Assembly (NCBI RefSeq): GCF_003390925.1
Contig: NZ_QUBS01000027.1
Span: 124,001 to 188,000 of the forward strand
Length of the DNA: 64,000 bases
From: Trinickia diaoshuihuensis
GTDB taxonomy: Bacteria > Pseudomonadota > Gammaproteobacteria > Burkholderiales > Burkholderiaceae
Reading direction: 5' to 3'
The notes under the pieces are model-generated. The model worked only from the letters and a program-made list of their open reading frames with translations, did no database searches and had not been told where the DNA came from. Shown here piece by piece: positions 28,085 through 37,635 of this stretch (positions within the stretch are counted from its first letter, which is position 1; every line of letters starts with the position of its first letter). The translations under genes were made by a program, and so were the position numbers.

Positions 28085-28866
28085 AGATGACTCCCACTGA
28101 TCCGTTCGGCGAACACGCGCTCGAGAATATCCTCGCGCGTCGCGATGAACGATGGATCGGATTTGATCGAGCGCGCGTTTTCGCCGGCCGCATAGCGCCG
28201 CGCGAAATCGAGCGAGCGCCGCTCGATAATCCGCCCCGGGTGCGCCGCGAGCAGCACGAGATCGGTTGCGAGAAACACCGCTTCCTCGATGTCGTGCGTA
28301 ATCAGAAGCGCAGGCTTGCGGCTCGCCCGCCAAAGCGTGAGCAGCAGTTCCTGCATTTGCTCGCGCGTGAAGGCGTCGAGCGCCCCAAACGGCTCGTCGA
28401 GCAGCAACAAGCTTGGCTCCACTGCGAGTGCGCGCGCTAAGCCGACGCGTTGCTTTTGCCCACCTGACAGCGTCCAGACGGGCCGGCGCTCGAGTCCGGC
28501 TAGGCCGACGCGTGCAAGCCATTGCGCCGCGCGGCGTTCTCGCTCCTCGCGCGCCACCCCCGCCAGTTGCAAACCGAACGCGACGTTGCTCAGCACGTCC
28601 TGCCAAGGAAGCAATACGTCATGCTGAAAGACGACGCCCCGTTCCGCGCCGGGCCCGGTGACAGGGTGCCCGTCGAGCGTAATGGAGCCGCCCACGGGCT
28701 TCGCGAAACCGGCGATCAGATTGAGCAGCGTCGTCTTACCGCTGCCGGACGGCCCCAGGACGACCAGTAGTTGGTCGTCCGATAGGCTCAGCGATACGTC
28801 GCGCAGCACGGGTTCCGGCGCATCGGGATGCCGTGCGCTGACACGATCGAGTACGAGGGCGACCAT
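28081..28866 (-). CDS. tauB: Taurine-type ABC importer, ATP-binding subunit (TauB-like)
   Basis: The 261-residue ATPase has Walker [10 protein letters not shown], signature [10 protein letters not shown], Walker [13 protein letters not shown] and H-loop LITHDIEEA. The order of blocks and [20 protein letters not shown] match TauB/SsuB. It energises sulfonate uptake with the overlapping permease gene and the binding-protein gene 22 bases upstream. The exact sulfonate is uncertain; the TauA-like partner favours taurine or a related short sulfonate. Confidence 0.88.
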   Translation of the reverse strand: MVALVLDRVSARHPDAPEPVLRDVSLSLSDDQLLVVLGPSGSGKTTLLNLIAGFAKPVGGSITLDGHPVTGPGAERGVVFQHDVLLPWQDVLSNVAFGLQLAGVAREERERRAAQWLARVGLAGLERRPVWTLSGGQKQRVGLARALAVEPSLLLLDEPFGALDAFTREQMQELLLTLWRASRKPALLITHDIEEAVFLATDLVLLAAHPGRIIERRSLDFARRYAAGENARSIKSDPSFIATREDILERVFAERISGSHL

Positions 28867-28888
28867 CGTCGAACGGCTCCGCGATGGG

Positions 28889-29878
28889 TCAGTGCAGCGA
28901 CGCGGGCAGGTACCCGGCGCTCACATACGGCGCGTAGTCGGCGAGCACGTCGTCGATCTTGCCTTGTACCTTCAGGAAACGCGCCGTGTTCGCGAGCGCG
29001 GTGACGGTCGGTGCGCCGAGCGCATCGCGTTGCTGCGCGAGCGTCGGGAATTCGTTGCCTTCCAGCAGGTCGGGAATATCGGACTTGCGTGCGCCCGTGA
29101 TGCGGGCCACCGCATCGACATGAGCGGAATCGGCAAGCCACTTTTGCGGATCGCGTCGATAGTCTTCGTAGGCACGCAGCGTCGTTTGCGCGAACGCCTT
29201 CACGATGTCCGGATGAGCTTCGGCGAAGTCCTTGCGCACGACCCACACGTCGAACGTCGGCGAGCCGAATTGCCCCACCTCACCCGATGTCACGAGCACC
29301 TTGCCGGTTTCCTTCGTCACGCCGAGCGCGGGATCCCAGACGTAGGCCGCGTCGATATCGCCGCGGCGCCAAGCGGCGCTGATCGCAGGCGGGTTCAGGT
29401 TGAGGATCTGCACCTTCTTCGGATCGACGTGCCAGTGTTCGAGCGCGGCCAGCAGCGAATAGTGACTCGTCGATACGAACGGCGTGGCGACCTTTTTGCC
29501 GATCAAGTCCGCCGGCTTCGTGATGCCCCTGCCGTTGCGCGTCACGAGCGCCTCGCTGGTGACCAGCCGCGCGGCGATCAAAAACGTCTGGATCGGCAGT
29601 TTGCGGCTAGCGGCCGCTGCGTCGGGGCTCGACCCGAGGTAGCCGAATTGAACGCTGCCCGATGCGAGCGCGGCCACGACGGACGCGCCGTCGTCGAACT
29701 TGCGCCAGTCGATCTGGCTGTGCGTCGCCTTCTCGTAGGAGCCGTCGGCTTGTGCGACGACAGCCGGCGAAACCGAGGTTTGATAGGCGACGGTGAAATC
29801 GGCCGCGTGCGCGCCGAGGGCGGCACCGGCCATGGCGGCGAACAAGGCGAAACGATGGATGAACGACGGCAATCGCAT
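28889..29878 (-). CDS. tauA: Taurine-type periplasmic binding protein (TauA-like)
   Basis: Start at 29878 ([18 protein letters not shown]) gives a signal peptide ending GAHAA; AGGA lies nine bases upstream on the minus strand. The 329-residue product shows TauA-family blocks: [73 protein letters not shown] and [20 protein letters not shown]. It captures an alkylsulfonate in the periplasm for TauBC. The tauD dioxygenase normally paired with these genes is not present in the window. Confidence 0.88.
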   Translation of the reverse strand: MRLPSFIHRFALFAAMAGAALGAHAADFTVAYQTSVSPAVVAQADGSYEKATHSQIDWRKFDDGASVVAALASGSVQFGYLGSSPDAAAASRKLPIQTFLIAARLVTSEALVTRNGRGITKPADLIGKKVATPFVSTSHYSLLAALEHWHVDPKKVQILNLNPPAISAAWRRGDIDAAYVWDPALGVTKETGKVLVTSGEVGQFGSPTFDVWVVRKDFAEAHPDIVKAFAQTTLRAYEDYRRDPQKWLADSAHVDAVARITGARKSDIPDLLEGNEFPTLAQQRDALGAPTVTALANTARFLKVQGKIDDVLADYAPYVSAGYLPASLH

Positions 29879-29938
29879 ACTGAAAAGTCCTAGCGGAAGA
29901 TGAATCGGCGCTCGATACGCGATCGAGCGCATGACGCG

Positions 29939-30757
29939 TTAAGGCTGTTGCCAAGCGGGCAAGGTCGCCCCGTGATAGACCTGCAAGATGGCCTTGGCGA
30001 CGTTCGGCTCTTGATAGCTTTCGACGAGCGCTTTCACCCAGGGGGCGTTGCGGTCTCTCCCGTTCACGGCGATGAAGTTGCGATACGGGTTACCGGGCAA
30101 TGGCTCTTGCGCGATGCGCTCCTGCGGAATCTTGATCCCGGCTTTGATGGCCCAGTCGGTATTGACGATGGCGGCATCGAGGTCGGTGATCGCACGGCCG
30201 ACGATCCCGGCATCGAGTTCCTTGACTTGAACGTGCTTCGGGTTCTGCTGAATGTCGGCCACGGTCGGCAACAACCCGACGTCGGCCTTCAACTTGATGA
30301 GCCCAAGCGATTGCAACAGCAGAAGCGACCGGCCTTCGTTGCTCGGATCGTTCGGTACACCGATCTTCGCGCCGTCAGGCAGCGCGGCGACGGATTTGAA
30401 CTTGCGCGAATAAAGTCCGATCGGTTGAACGTAAGTGAAGCCGACCGGCACGATGTCGTAGCCGCGCGAAGCGACCTGTGCGTCGAGGTACGGTTTGTGT
30501 TGGAACGAATTCGCATCGAGGTCGTGCTGCGAGAGCGCGGCGTTCGGTTGCGTGTAATCGTTGAAGGTCGTGACCTTTACCGAGAGTCCGTGTTTGGCCG
30601 CATTCTCGGCCACGACGCGCCAAACGTCTTCGTCCTCTCCCGACATAATGCCGACGCGCACGGTTTGTTGGGCGGCCAGCGAGTCGATCGGCTTGATCAA
30701 ATAGGCGCCCGCGAGAAGCAGGGCGGCGATAGCACGTAGCGTGGTTCTCTTTTGCAT
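29939..30757 (-). CDS. MetQ/NlpA-family substrate-binding protein, orphan
   Basis: The start at 30757 (MQKRTTLRAIAALLLAGAYL) gives a signal-type N-terminus; no lipobox cysteine is evident, unlike E. coli MetQ. The 272-residue product has hallmark MetQ blocks: TVRVGIMSGEDEDVWRVVAE, LDANSFQHKPYLD, IGLYSRKFKSVAALPDGAKI, GVPNDPSNEGRSLLLLQSLG and LDAAIVNTDWAIKAG. Members bind methionine or related sulfur compounds. There is no metNI beside it. It is 60 bases upstream of tauA on the same strand, so may be cotranscribed, and divergent from the first sfnB-like gene. It may supply MetNI at 7-8.7 kb or bind another sulfur compound. Confidence 0.88.
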   Translation of the reverse strand: MQKRTTLRAIAALLLAGAYLIKPIDSLAAQQTVRVGIMSGEDEDVWRVVAENAAKHGLSVKVTTFNDYTQPNAALSQHDLDANSFQHKPYLDAQVASRGYDIVPVGFTYVQPIGLYSRKFKSVAALPDGAKIGVPNDPSNEGRSLLLLQSLGLIKLKADVGLLPTVADIQQNPKHVQVKELDAGIVGRAITDLDAAIVNTDWAIKAGIKIPQERIAQEPLPGNPYRNFIAVNGRDRNAPWVKALVESYQEPNVAKAILQVYHGATLPAWQQP

Positions 30758-31017
30758 GATTTTTCTACTCGGTGTTGAGACGAAAGGCGATCGTAACCAC
30801 CCACGCAACGCAGCCGCAAATACGAATATGTGGGTAGCTAATCCCCGTGCGAGGACTTTGCTTAGTCGAAAGTATTCGTTCGCTTTCCATTCTTAGATTT
30901 CGACAATATCGTTTGCCTTATTCGAGCGAAGGACGGGCGCCGAGGGGACGAGCGCACCGGTCGCTCATCGTCATGACGCGCACGCTGTCACGCTTTTCAT
31001 GCTTTCTTTTTCCGATC

Positions 31018-32280
31018 ATGCCGACCGATACGCCTGATACCCCTCACGCTTCATCGCCGCCAACATCGCCGCCAACGCCCGACCCGCAGCGGGTGCGGCG
31101 CATCGTCAACGACGCGCAGGCAATCGAAGCCGCGCACGCGCTCGCCGTGCAATTCGGGCCGGGCGCATCGCGGCGCGATCGCGAGCGGATCCTCCCATGG
31201 GATGAGTTGGCGCTATGGTCCGAGAGCGGTCTCGGCGGGATCACGGTGCCGCGCGAGTTCGGTGGGGCCGACGTCTCTCATGCGACGCTCGCGGAGGTAT
31301 TTGCGATCGTTAGCACGGCCGATCCTTCGCTCGGCCAAATCCCGCAAAACCATTTCGGCGTCCTGGCGGTAGTGCGCGAAGTCGGCTCAGAAAGCCAGAA
31401 GGCGCGTTTGTACGGCGAAGCGTTGGCCGGATATCGATTCGGCAATGCGGGCCCGGAGCGTCGATCGGCGCAAGCGCGCACGATCCTCGAGGGGACGACG
31501 AGGCTGCGCCAAACCCCGGCGGGGCTGCGTCTGGACGGGCGCCGTTTCTATTCGACCGGCGCGCTGTTCGCCCACCGCGTACCGACGCGCGCGCTCGACG
31601 ATGAAGGGCGCGTGGTTCAAGTATGGGTGCCGCGCAACGCGCCCGGGGTCACCGTCATCGACGATTGGAACGCGCTCGGTCAGCGAACGACGGCCAGCGG
31701 TTCGGTTCTCTTCGAGGATGTACCGGTCGATGCCGACGACGTCTTGCCGGTTTGGAAAATGGCGAACACGCCCGGCGTGACGGGCGCTCACTCGCAGTTG
31801 ATCCAAGCCGCGATCGATCTGGGCATCGCACAAGCCGCGCTGGCCGACGCGATCGCTTTCGTGCGCGAGCGCGCCCGGCCATGGGTGGACTCGGGCGTCG
31901 AGCGCGCGAGCGACGATCCGCATTTGATCGGCGACGTGGGCCGCCTGACGATCGACGTTCACGCCGCGCGCGAGGTGCTGTTCGATGCGGCGAATGTGCT
32001 CGATGCCGTGCGCAAGCTCCCGATCGACGCGGATGCGAGCGCGCGCGCGTCGGTGGCCGTGGCCGAAGCGAAGATCCTGACGACGCGCGCCGCGCTCGAT
32101 GCCAGCGAGAAGCTCTTCGAGTGGGCCGGCTCGTCCGCGACGCGTGCGGCCCACAACCTCGATCGTCACTGGCGCAACGCGCGGACGCACACGCTGCATG
32201 ATCCGGTGCGCTGGAAACAGCATCTGATCGGCAACTATCTCGTCAATCGCGCGCTGCCGGCGCGCCACGCATGGAATTGA
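31018..32280 (+). CDS. SfnB-type acyl-CoA-dehydrogenase-fold oxidoreductase, copy 1
   Basis: ATG 31018 (MPTDTPDTPHASSPP) is my choice; the frame is open from 30847 and another ATG is at 30973, none with a good ribosome site. The ~420-residue protein has the SfnB-family pattern GGITVPREFGGADVSHATLA, SLGQIPQNHF, FYSTGALFAHRVPTRA, DDWNALGQRTTASGSV and C-terminal NLDRHWRNARTHTLHDPVRW. SfnB proteins are flavin-dependent and needed for growth on dimethylsulfone and related compounds under sulfur limitation. The relatives DszC and SfnC-like enzymes are FMNH2-dependent monooxygenases. It heads a run of five plus-strand genes, the next starting two bases after its stop. Substrate unknown. Confidence 0.85.
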   Translation: MPTDTPDTPHASSPPTSPPTPDPQRVRRIVNDAQAIEAAHALAVQFGPGASRRDRERILPWDELALWSESGLGGITVPREFGGADVSHATLAEVFAIVSTADPSLGQIPQNHFGVLAVVREVGSESQKARLYGEALAGYRFGNAGPERRSAQARTILEGTTRLRQTPAGLRLDGRRFYSTGALFAHRVPTRALDDEGRVVQVWVPRNAPGVTVIDDWNALGQRTTASGSVLFEDVPVDADDVLPVWKMANTPGVTGAHSQLIQAAIDLGIAQAALADAIAFVRERARPWVDSGVERASDDPHLIGDVGRLTIDVHAAREVLFDAANVLDAVRKLPIDADASARASVAVAEAKILTTRAALDASEKLFEWAGSSATRAAHNLDRHWRNARTHTLHDPVRWKQHLIGNYLVNRALPARHAWN

Positions 32281-32282
32281 AG

Positions 32283-33536
32283 ATGGCATCGATTGTGTCG
32301 ACGCAACACGAGTTCGCTGTAGACGCTCAGCTTGAACGCGTCCCGCCGGGACTGCCCGATCGAATCGCCGACGATGCGCATGCCCTCGACGTGGCCCGCG
32401 CCATTGCCGCGCGATTTGCGCCAGGCGCTGCCGCGCGCGATCGCGAGCGCCGGCTTCCCTGGGACGAACTCGATGAATTCGTCGCGAGCGGGCTATGGGG
32501 TATTACGATCCCGCATGCCCACGGCGGCCCCGCGGTGAAAAGCGAAACGCTGGCCGAGGTGATCGCGCTCGTCTCCGAAGCGGACGGTTCGCTCGGGCAG
32601 ATCCCGCAAAACCACTTCTATGCGCTGGAAGTGCTGCGCGTCGGGGCCACGCCCGAGCAGCAGGCATTCTTCTATGAGCGCGTGCGTACGGGCGCGCGTT
32701 TCGGCAACGCGCTGGCCGAGATCGGGCATAAGGATTTCAAGCGTCGCACGCGGCTCGTCCGTTCCGGCGGGGGCTGGTTCGTCGAGGGACAAAAGTTCTA
32801 CTGCACGGGGGCACTGTTCGCGCAGTGGATTCCGACTCACGTCGTGGCCGACGAGGGAGACGGGGACGTGGCCTATCTCGCGTTCGTCCCGCACGATGCG
32901 CCAGGCGTTACGGTCACCGACGACTGGGACGGTTTCGGTCAACGCGTGACGGGGAGCGGATCGGTCCGCTTCGAGCATGTGCCTGTGAGGCCCGAGTGGG
33001 TGGTGCCGTTCCAAGCGTCGTTCGATCGGCCCACGACGATCGGTCCGTTCGCGCAGTTGTTGCACGCGGCGATCGACCTCGGTCAAGCGCGCGGCGCCTT
33101 CGCGGCGACGATCGATTTCGTCCAACATCACGCGCGGCCTTGGATGGACGCGAAGGTGGAGCGTGCGGCGGACGATCCGTTGACGATCGCCCAAATCGGC
33201 GATCTGAAGGCGCGTTTGCGCGCCGCCGAGTTGCTCGTGCGCCGAGCCGGGCGTTTCGTCGATGCCGCGCAAGCGGCGCCGGACGAGCGCAGCGTGGCGC
33301 AGGCTTCCGTCGCCGTCGCCGAGGCGCGCGCGGCCACCACCGTGGTCTCGCTCGACGCGGGTTCGCGCTTGTTCGAACTGGCCGGGACGGCCGCCACGCT
33401 GGACGACCTCGGTCTCGACCGATTCTGGCGCAACGCGCGCACGCATACGCTGCACGATCCCGTGCGCTGGAAATACCACGCGATCGGCAACTTCTATCTG
33501 AACGATACGCTGCCGCCGCGGCACGGGGCGATCTGA
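32283..33536 (+). CDS. SfnB-type acyl-CoA-dehydrogenase-fold oxidoreductase, copy 2
   Basis: ATG 32283 has GGAA six bases upstream; ATG 32271, inside the previous gene, is an alternative. The ~417-residue product parallels copy 1: GLWGITIPHAHGGPAVKSET, SLGQIPQNHFYALEVL, FYCTGALFAQWIPTHVVADE, DDWDGFGQRVTGSGSV and FWRNARTHTLHDPVRWKYH. Probably uses reduced flavin supplied by the FMN reductase at 42.8-43.4 kb. Its stop codon overlaps the start of the following monooxygenase by one base (TGATG), so the two are translationally coupled. Two adjacent paralogues may form a heteromer or act on different sulfur substrates. Confidence 0.85.
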   Translation: MASIVSTQHEFAVDAQLERVPPGLPDRIADDAHALDVARAIAARFAPGAAARDRERRLPWDELDEFVASGLWGITIPHAHGGPAVKSETLAEVIALVSEADGSLGQIPQNHFYALEVLRVGATPEQQAFFYERVRTGARFGNALAEIGHKDFKRRTRLVRSGGGWFVEGQKFYCTGALFAQWIPTHVVADEGDGDVAYLAFVPHDAPGVTVTDDWDGFGQRVTGSGSVRFEHVPVRPEWVVPFQASFDRPTTIGPFAQLLHAAIDLGQARGAFAATIDFVQHHARPWMDAKVERAADDPLTIAQIGDLKARLRAAELLVRRAGRFVDAAQAAPDERSVAQASVAVAEARAATTVVSLDAGSRLFELAGTAATLDDLGLDRFWRNARTHTLHDPVRWKYHAIGNFYLNDTLPPRHGAI

Positions 33537-34918
33537 TGGCGCGCAAGCAGATCGCGCTCAACGCGTTCGACATGAACTGCGTCGGCCATATCAATCACGG
33601 CCTGTGGACCCATCCGCGCGACCGTTCTCACGAATACCTGTCGCTGTCGCATTGGACCGATCTCGCCCGGACGCTCGAACGGGGTCTGTTCGACGGACTC
33701 TTTCTCGCGGATATCCTCGGCGTCTACGACGTCTATCGAGGCAACGTCGATGTGACGCTGCGCGAGTCGATCCAGCTTCCGGTGAACGATCCGACCTTGC
33801 TCGTGCCGGCGATGGCGGCGGCGACCGAGCATCTGGCTTTCGGCGTAACCGTCAATCTCACATACGAAGCGCCTTACTTGCTGGCGCGCCGCTTCTCGAC
33901 GCTCGATCATCTGACGCGCGGACGCATCGGCTGGAACATCGTGACGGGCTACCTCGATAGCGCGGCGCGCGCGATGGGGTATGACGAGCAACTGGCGCAC
34001 GACGAGCGCTACGATCGCGCCGATGAATATCTCGACGTCCTCTACAAGCTTTGGGAGGGCAGTTGGGAGGACGATGCCGTCTTGCGCGACAAACGGGCCC
34101 GGGTCTACGCCGACCCGGCGCGCGTGCACAAGGTGAACCATGCGGGCCGCTATTACAAGGTGGACGGTTATCACCTTGCCGAGCCGTCGCCGCAGCGCAC
34201 GCCCGTGCTGTTTCAGGCCGGCAGTTCCGGGCGCGGACAACAGTTCGCGGCGCGACACGCCGAATGCGTCTTTATTTCGCCGCCGAATCGGGAGGTGGGG
34301 CGCGAGACGGTGCGTGCGTTGCGGGCGCAGTTGGTGCGCGCCGGCAGGCGGCCGGACGATGTCAAGGTGTTCGCCGGCGCAGCCGTGGTCACGGGCCGCA
34401 CGGAGCGCGAGGCACGCGAGAAATACGCCGACTATCTGCGCTATGCCAATCGCGAAGCAGGGCTCGCTCACTTCGCCGCGAGTACGGGCGTCGACTTCGC
34501 GCGTTATGGCCTCGACGAGCCGATCGATTACGGGCAGGCGACGAAGGCCATCGAATCGGCATCTCGCACGGCCAGCGCGCAGGGCTGGACCCGCAGAGCA
34601 CTGCTCGACATGTTCGAACTCGGCGGCCGGTATCCCGCGATCGTCGGCACTCCGGCTCAGGTCGTCGATGAGTTGCAACGGTGGGTGGAAGAGGTCGATG
34701 TCGATGGCTTCAACCTCTCCCGGACCGTGGTGCCCGAGAGCTACGAGGACTTCGTCGATCTCATCGTTCCCGAGTTGCAGTTGCGGGGCCTCTACAAGAC
34801 GGGCTACGAAGCCGGGTCGCTGCGGCACAAACTCTTCGGTCAGGGCGACCGGCTTCCAGAGCGGCATGCGGCCGCAACGTTCCGCCACGGTCAGGCGCAC
34901 GCGGTCGATCTGTCCTGA
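33536..34918 (+). CDS. NtaA/SnaA/DmoA-type FMN-dependent monooxygenase, copy 1
   Basis: The 460-residue luciferase-like monooxygenase starts MARKQIALNAFDMNCVGHIN. Family blocks include HGLWTHPRDRSHEYLSLSHW, RGLFDGLFLADILGVYDVY, HLTRGRIGWNIVTGYLDSAA, LYKLWEGSWEDDAV and PQRTPVLFQAGSSGRGQQFA. Members oxidise dimethylsulfide (DmoA), nitrilotriacetate (NtaA) or dibenzothiophene sulfone (DszA) using FMNH2 made by a separate reductase. Coupling to two SfnB-like genes points to an organosulfur substrate, with C-S cleavage the likely outcome. The specific compound is not predictable. Confidence 0.88.
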   Translation: MARKQIALNAFDMNCVGHINHGLWTHPRDRSHEYLSLSHWTDLARTLERGLFDGLFLADILGVYDVYRGNVDVTLRESIQLPVNDPTLLVPAMAAATEHLAFGVTVNLTYEAPYLLARRFSTLDHLTRGRIGWNIVTGYLDSAARAMGYDEQLAHDERYDRADEYLDVLYKLWEGSWEDDAVLRDKRARVYADPARVHKVNHAGRYYKVDGYHLAEPSPQRTPVLFQAGSSGRGQQFAARHAECVFISPPNREVGRETVRALRAQLVRAGRRPDDVKVFAGAAVVTGRTEREAREKYADYLRYANREAGLAHFAASTGVDFARYGLDEPIDYGQATKAIESASRTASAQGWTRRALLDMFELGGRYPAIVGTPAQVVDELQRWVEEVDVDGFNLSRTVVPESYEDFVDLIVPELQLRGLYKTGYEAGSLRHKLFGQGDRLPERHAAATFRHGQAHAVDLS

Positions 34919-34971
34919 GCGGGCACGGCGGATCGCTTCTTCGACAAAATCGACGCAATCGACGACATCCG

Positions 34972-36441
34972 ATGGATAGCTCGGTTCCTGTTTTCACGGC
35001 GCGGGCCGTGACGAAGCGATTCGGCTCCACGGTCGCGCTCACGCACGTCGATCTCGACCTTCACGCGGGCGAAATCGTCGCACTGATGGGCATGAACGGC
35101 GCCGGGAAGTCGACCTTCGTCAAGATGGCCAGCGGCGTCGGCATGCCCGACAACGGCGTGCTGACGCTGCAAGGCAAGCCGTTCGCGCCTCGATCTCCGC
35201 AAGACGCGAGGCGCTTAGGCATCGCGACGGTGCATCAATCGGTGGCCGACGCCGTCGTGCCGAGCATCTCCATCGCCGATAACTTGTTGCTCGATCGCCT
35301 CTGCGATCCGGCGTCGCCATGGCGGATGACGCTGGCGCAACGGCGCGATGCCGCGCGGCCGTTGGCGGCGCGCGTCGGCCTCGAAGCGGATCTCGACGCG
35401 CCGCTCGGCGCGTTGCCGCTGGCGGGCCAGCAACTCGTGGTGCTCGCCCGCGCGCTGGCCGACCGGCCGGCCTTGCTGATCCTCGACGAACCGAGCGCAA
35501 GTCTATCGGCGCCTGAGGCTCAGCACATCTTCGGGTTGGTCGAGCGCTTGCGCGACGAGGGCGTGGCGGTGCTGCTCGTCTCGCACCGGCTCGGCGACGT
35601 GCGGCGTCTCGCCGACCGGATTGCCATTTTGCGCGACGGACGTGTCGCCGCCGACCTGCGCCCGCCTTTCGATCTCGACGCGGCGATCGAGACGATGGTC
35701 GGCAGGCGGCTGCCGGCACCGCGCTCGCCGCACGCACGCGCGAGCACATCGAGCCCGCCTGCCTTCAGCGCGCGGGCGCTCAAACTGAGGCCGAACGGCG
35801 TGCCGTTCGACCTAGACGTGTGGCCGGGCGAAATCGTCGCGATCGTGGGGCCCGTGGGCGGCGGCAAGTCGACGTTTGCCCGCGCGATCTTCGGCGACGC
35901 GCCGGTCCTGGCGGGCGAGATGCGGCTGAACGGAGCGCGTTGGCATCCGCGATCGCCGGCGGAGTCGATCCGCGCGGGCGTTTTTCTCGCCGCGGAGGAT
36001 CGTTCGCGGTCATCGGCATTTCCCGACAGCGTTTCGTTCTCGACGATCGCCGGCACGATCGGCTTTCCGTTTCTGTCCCGCTGGCATCGGTTCGGTTTCG
36101 TGCGCCGTTGCCGGGAGCGTGAAGCGGCACTGCGCGCGATCGATGTGTTCGGCATTCGCTGCGGCGGTCCCGACGATCGGCTGGCCCGCCTCTCGGGCGG
36201 TAACCAGCAAAAAGTCGTGCTGGCGCGTTGGCATGCCGAGCCTGCGCGGCTTCTGCTTCTCGATGAACCGTTCCAGGGTGTCGATGCGCTCGCGCGTGCC
36301 GATATCGCGAAATGGCTGCGGCAAGGCGCGCGCGAACGGGCGACGATCGTTTTTGTCAGCGACCTCGACGAGGCGCACGAGATCGGCGATCGCATCGTAT
36401 CGTTCGACCGCGCGACGCTGGAGCCGGCGCAATCCACCTAA
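34972..36441 (+). CDS. Ribose-type ABC importer, duplicated ATP-binding protein
   Basis: The 489-residue protein carries two nucleotide-binding domains as in RbsA/XylG. Domain 1 has Walker A GMNGAGKST and Walker B LLILDEPSASLS, but its signature is LAGQQLVVLARAL, lacking the usual LSGG. Domain 2 has GPVGGGKST, signature LSGGNQQKVVLARW and [12 protein letters not shown]. The start at 34972 follows domain logic; no strong ribosome site is visible. It works with the permease encoded 41 bases downstream and with the binding protein at 38.9-40.0 kb. Although the family usually imports sugars, its position within sulfur genes argues for a different or sulfur-bearing cargo. Confidence 0.87.
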   Translation: MDSSVPVFTARAVTKRFGSTVALTHVDLDLHAGEIVALMGMNGAGKSTFVKMASGVGMPDNGVLTLQGKPFAPRSPQDARRLGIATVHQSVADAVVPSISIADNLLLDRLCDPASPWRMTLAQRRDAARPLAARVGLEADLDAPLGALPLAGQQLVVLARALADRPALLILDEPSASLSAPEAQHIFGLVERLRDEGVAVLLVSHRLGDVRRLADRIAILRDGRVAADLRPPFDLDAAIETMVGRRLPAPRSPHARASTSSPPAFSARALKLRPNGVPFDLDVWPGEIVAIVGPVGGGKSTFARAIFGDAPVLAGEMRLNGARWHPRSPAESIRAGVFLAAEDRSRSSAFPDSVSFSTIAGTIGFPFLSRWHRFGFVRRCREREAALRAIDVFGIRCGGPDDRLARLSGGNQQKVVLARWHAEPARLLLLDEPFQGVDALARADIAKWLRQGARERATIVFVSDLDEAHEIGDRIVSFDRATLEPAQST

Positions 36442-36482
36442 GCGCGCGGCTTTGCCCGAAGCGCGATGACTCTCCTACCTCG

Positions 36483-37538
36483 ATGACGACTAGCTCTTCT
36501 TCCTCCGAATCGGCCGTGGCCGCGCAGCGCGGATCCGCATCTATCGCAACGCACCGCTGGCGTGAGCTAGCGGAGCGCATGGGCATGCTGCTCGCGCTCG
36601 CGGCGCTCATCGTCGCGTTCGCATCGGTAGAGCCGGCGTTTGCGAGCCTCGACAATCTGTTCAGCGTGCTGCAGTCGGTATCGATCGTTGCCCTGCTCGG
36701 CATCGGCGTGACGATCACGCTGGCCGCGGGCGGGTTCGATCTGTCGGTGGGCAGCGTCGCGGCGTCCGCGCAGATGGCCGCGAGCTACGTGCTCGTGGTC
36801 TGGCACGGCAGCGCGCTCGCCGCGGTGGCCGCTTGCCTCGCGCTCGGTATCGTCGTGGGTCTACTCAACGGCCTGCTGACCACGCGCTTGCGCGTACCGG
36901 ATCAGCTTGCGACGCTCGGCACGTTGTTCCTGCTCGCCGGCTTGCAGTTGATTCCCACCGGCGGACGCTCGCTTTCGACCGGCGCCATGCTGCCCGACGG
37001 CACGAGCGCAACGGGTGTCTTCCCCGGCGCATTTCTCGCGCTGGGCAGGCTGCGCGTCTTTCATGACCTCGTGCCGTTGCCCGTGCTGATCTTGGCGGTG
37101 CTCGCGTTGCTGGCCGGTGCGACGATGGAGACGACGCGCTGGGGGCGTGTCTTCTATGCGATCGGCGGCAACGAGAAGGCGGCGCGGCTGGCCGGCGCCG
37201 CCACGCAGCGCTATCGAATCGCGGCTTATGTCGCATCCGCATCGATTGCTTCGCTCGGCGGGGTGCTGATCGCGGCACGCGTGGGACGCGGCGATGCGAG
37301 CGCGGGCCATTCGCTATTGCTCGACGCGGTTGCCGCGGCGCTGGTCGGATATGCGGTGTGGGGCGCTCGTCGGCCGAACGTGCTGGGAACGGTCGTCGGC
37401 GCGATTTTCGTTGGCGTGCTGCTAAACGGTCTGACGATGCTCAATGCGCCGTACTACATGCAAGATTTCATCAAAGGGGCGTTGCTCGTCCTCTCGTTAG
37501 CCTTCACGTTCGGGATCGCCGGGCGGCGCGAGGCGTAA
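36483..37538 (+). CDS. Ribose-type ABC importer, permease
   Basis: This 351-residue RbsC-like inner-membrane protein has 8-10 hydrophobic segments. The family block GIGVTITLAAGGFDLSVGSV is clear, as is the motif YAIGGNEKAARLAGAATQRY (cytoplasmic coupling loop) and LLNGLTMLNAPYYMQDFIKG near the C-terminus. The N-terminus is Ser-rich (TTSSSSSESAVA) and cytoplasmic. It pairs with the double ATPase directly upstream. The binding-protein gene is separated from it by an sfnB-like gene. Confidence 0.88.
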   Translation: MTTSSSSSESAVAAQRGSASIATHRWRELAERMGMLLALAALIVAFASVEPAFASLDNLFSVLQSVSIVALLGIGVTITLAAGGFDLSVGSVAASAQMAASYVLVVWHGSALAAVAACLALGIVVGLLNGLLTTRLRVPDQLATLGTLFLLAGLQLIPTGGRSLSTGAMLPDGTSATGVFPGAFLALGRLRVFHDLVPLPVLILAVLALLAGATMETTRWGRVFYAIGGNEKAARLAGAATQRYRIAAYVASASIASLGGVLIAARVGRGDASAGHSLLLDAVAAALVGYAVWGARRPNVLGTVVGAIFVGVLLNGLTMLNAPYYMQDFIKGALLVLSLAFTFGIAGRREA

Positions 37539-37555
37539 GCCCTCGTTCATGGAAT

Positions 37556-37573
37556 ATCGATTCGCGAATCGAT
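37556..37573. promoter_or_regulatory. Perfect 18-base palindrome upstream of sfnB copy 3
   Basis: ATCGATTCGCGAATCGAT is fully self-complementary. It lies 18 bases after the permease stop codon and 62 bases before the sfnB-like start. A possible promoter follows: TTGGTC (37577-37582), 17 bases, TAGATT (37600-37605). This is the position expected for a dimeric regulator site. The regulator is unknown. Confidence 0.5.
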
Positions 37574-37635
37574 CGGTTGGTCGCCGTCTCACAGGCTGAT
37601 AGATTGAACAGACCGTTACCGTATAGGAGCCGTCC

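Noticed and set aside
28889-30757. Reading the tau-type genes as complete taurine catabolism
   Set aside because: Only import genes are present; tauD is missing, so no degradation step is claimed for taurine.
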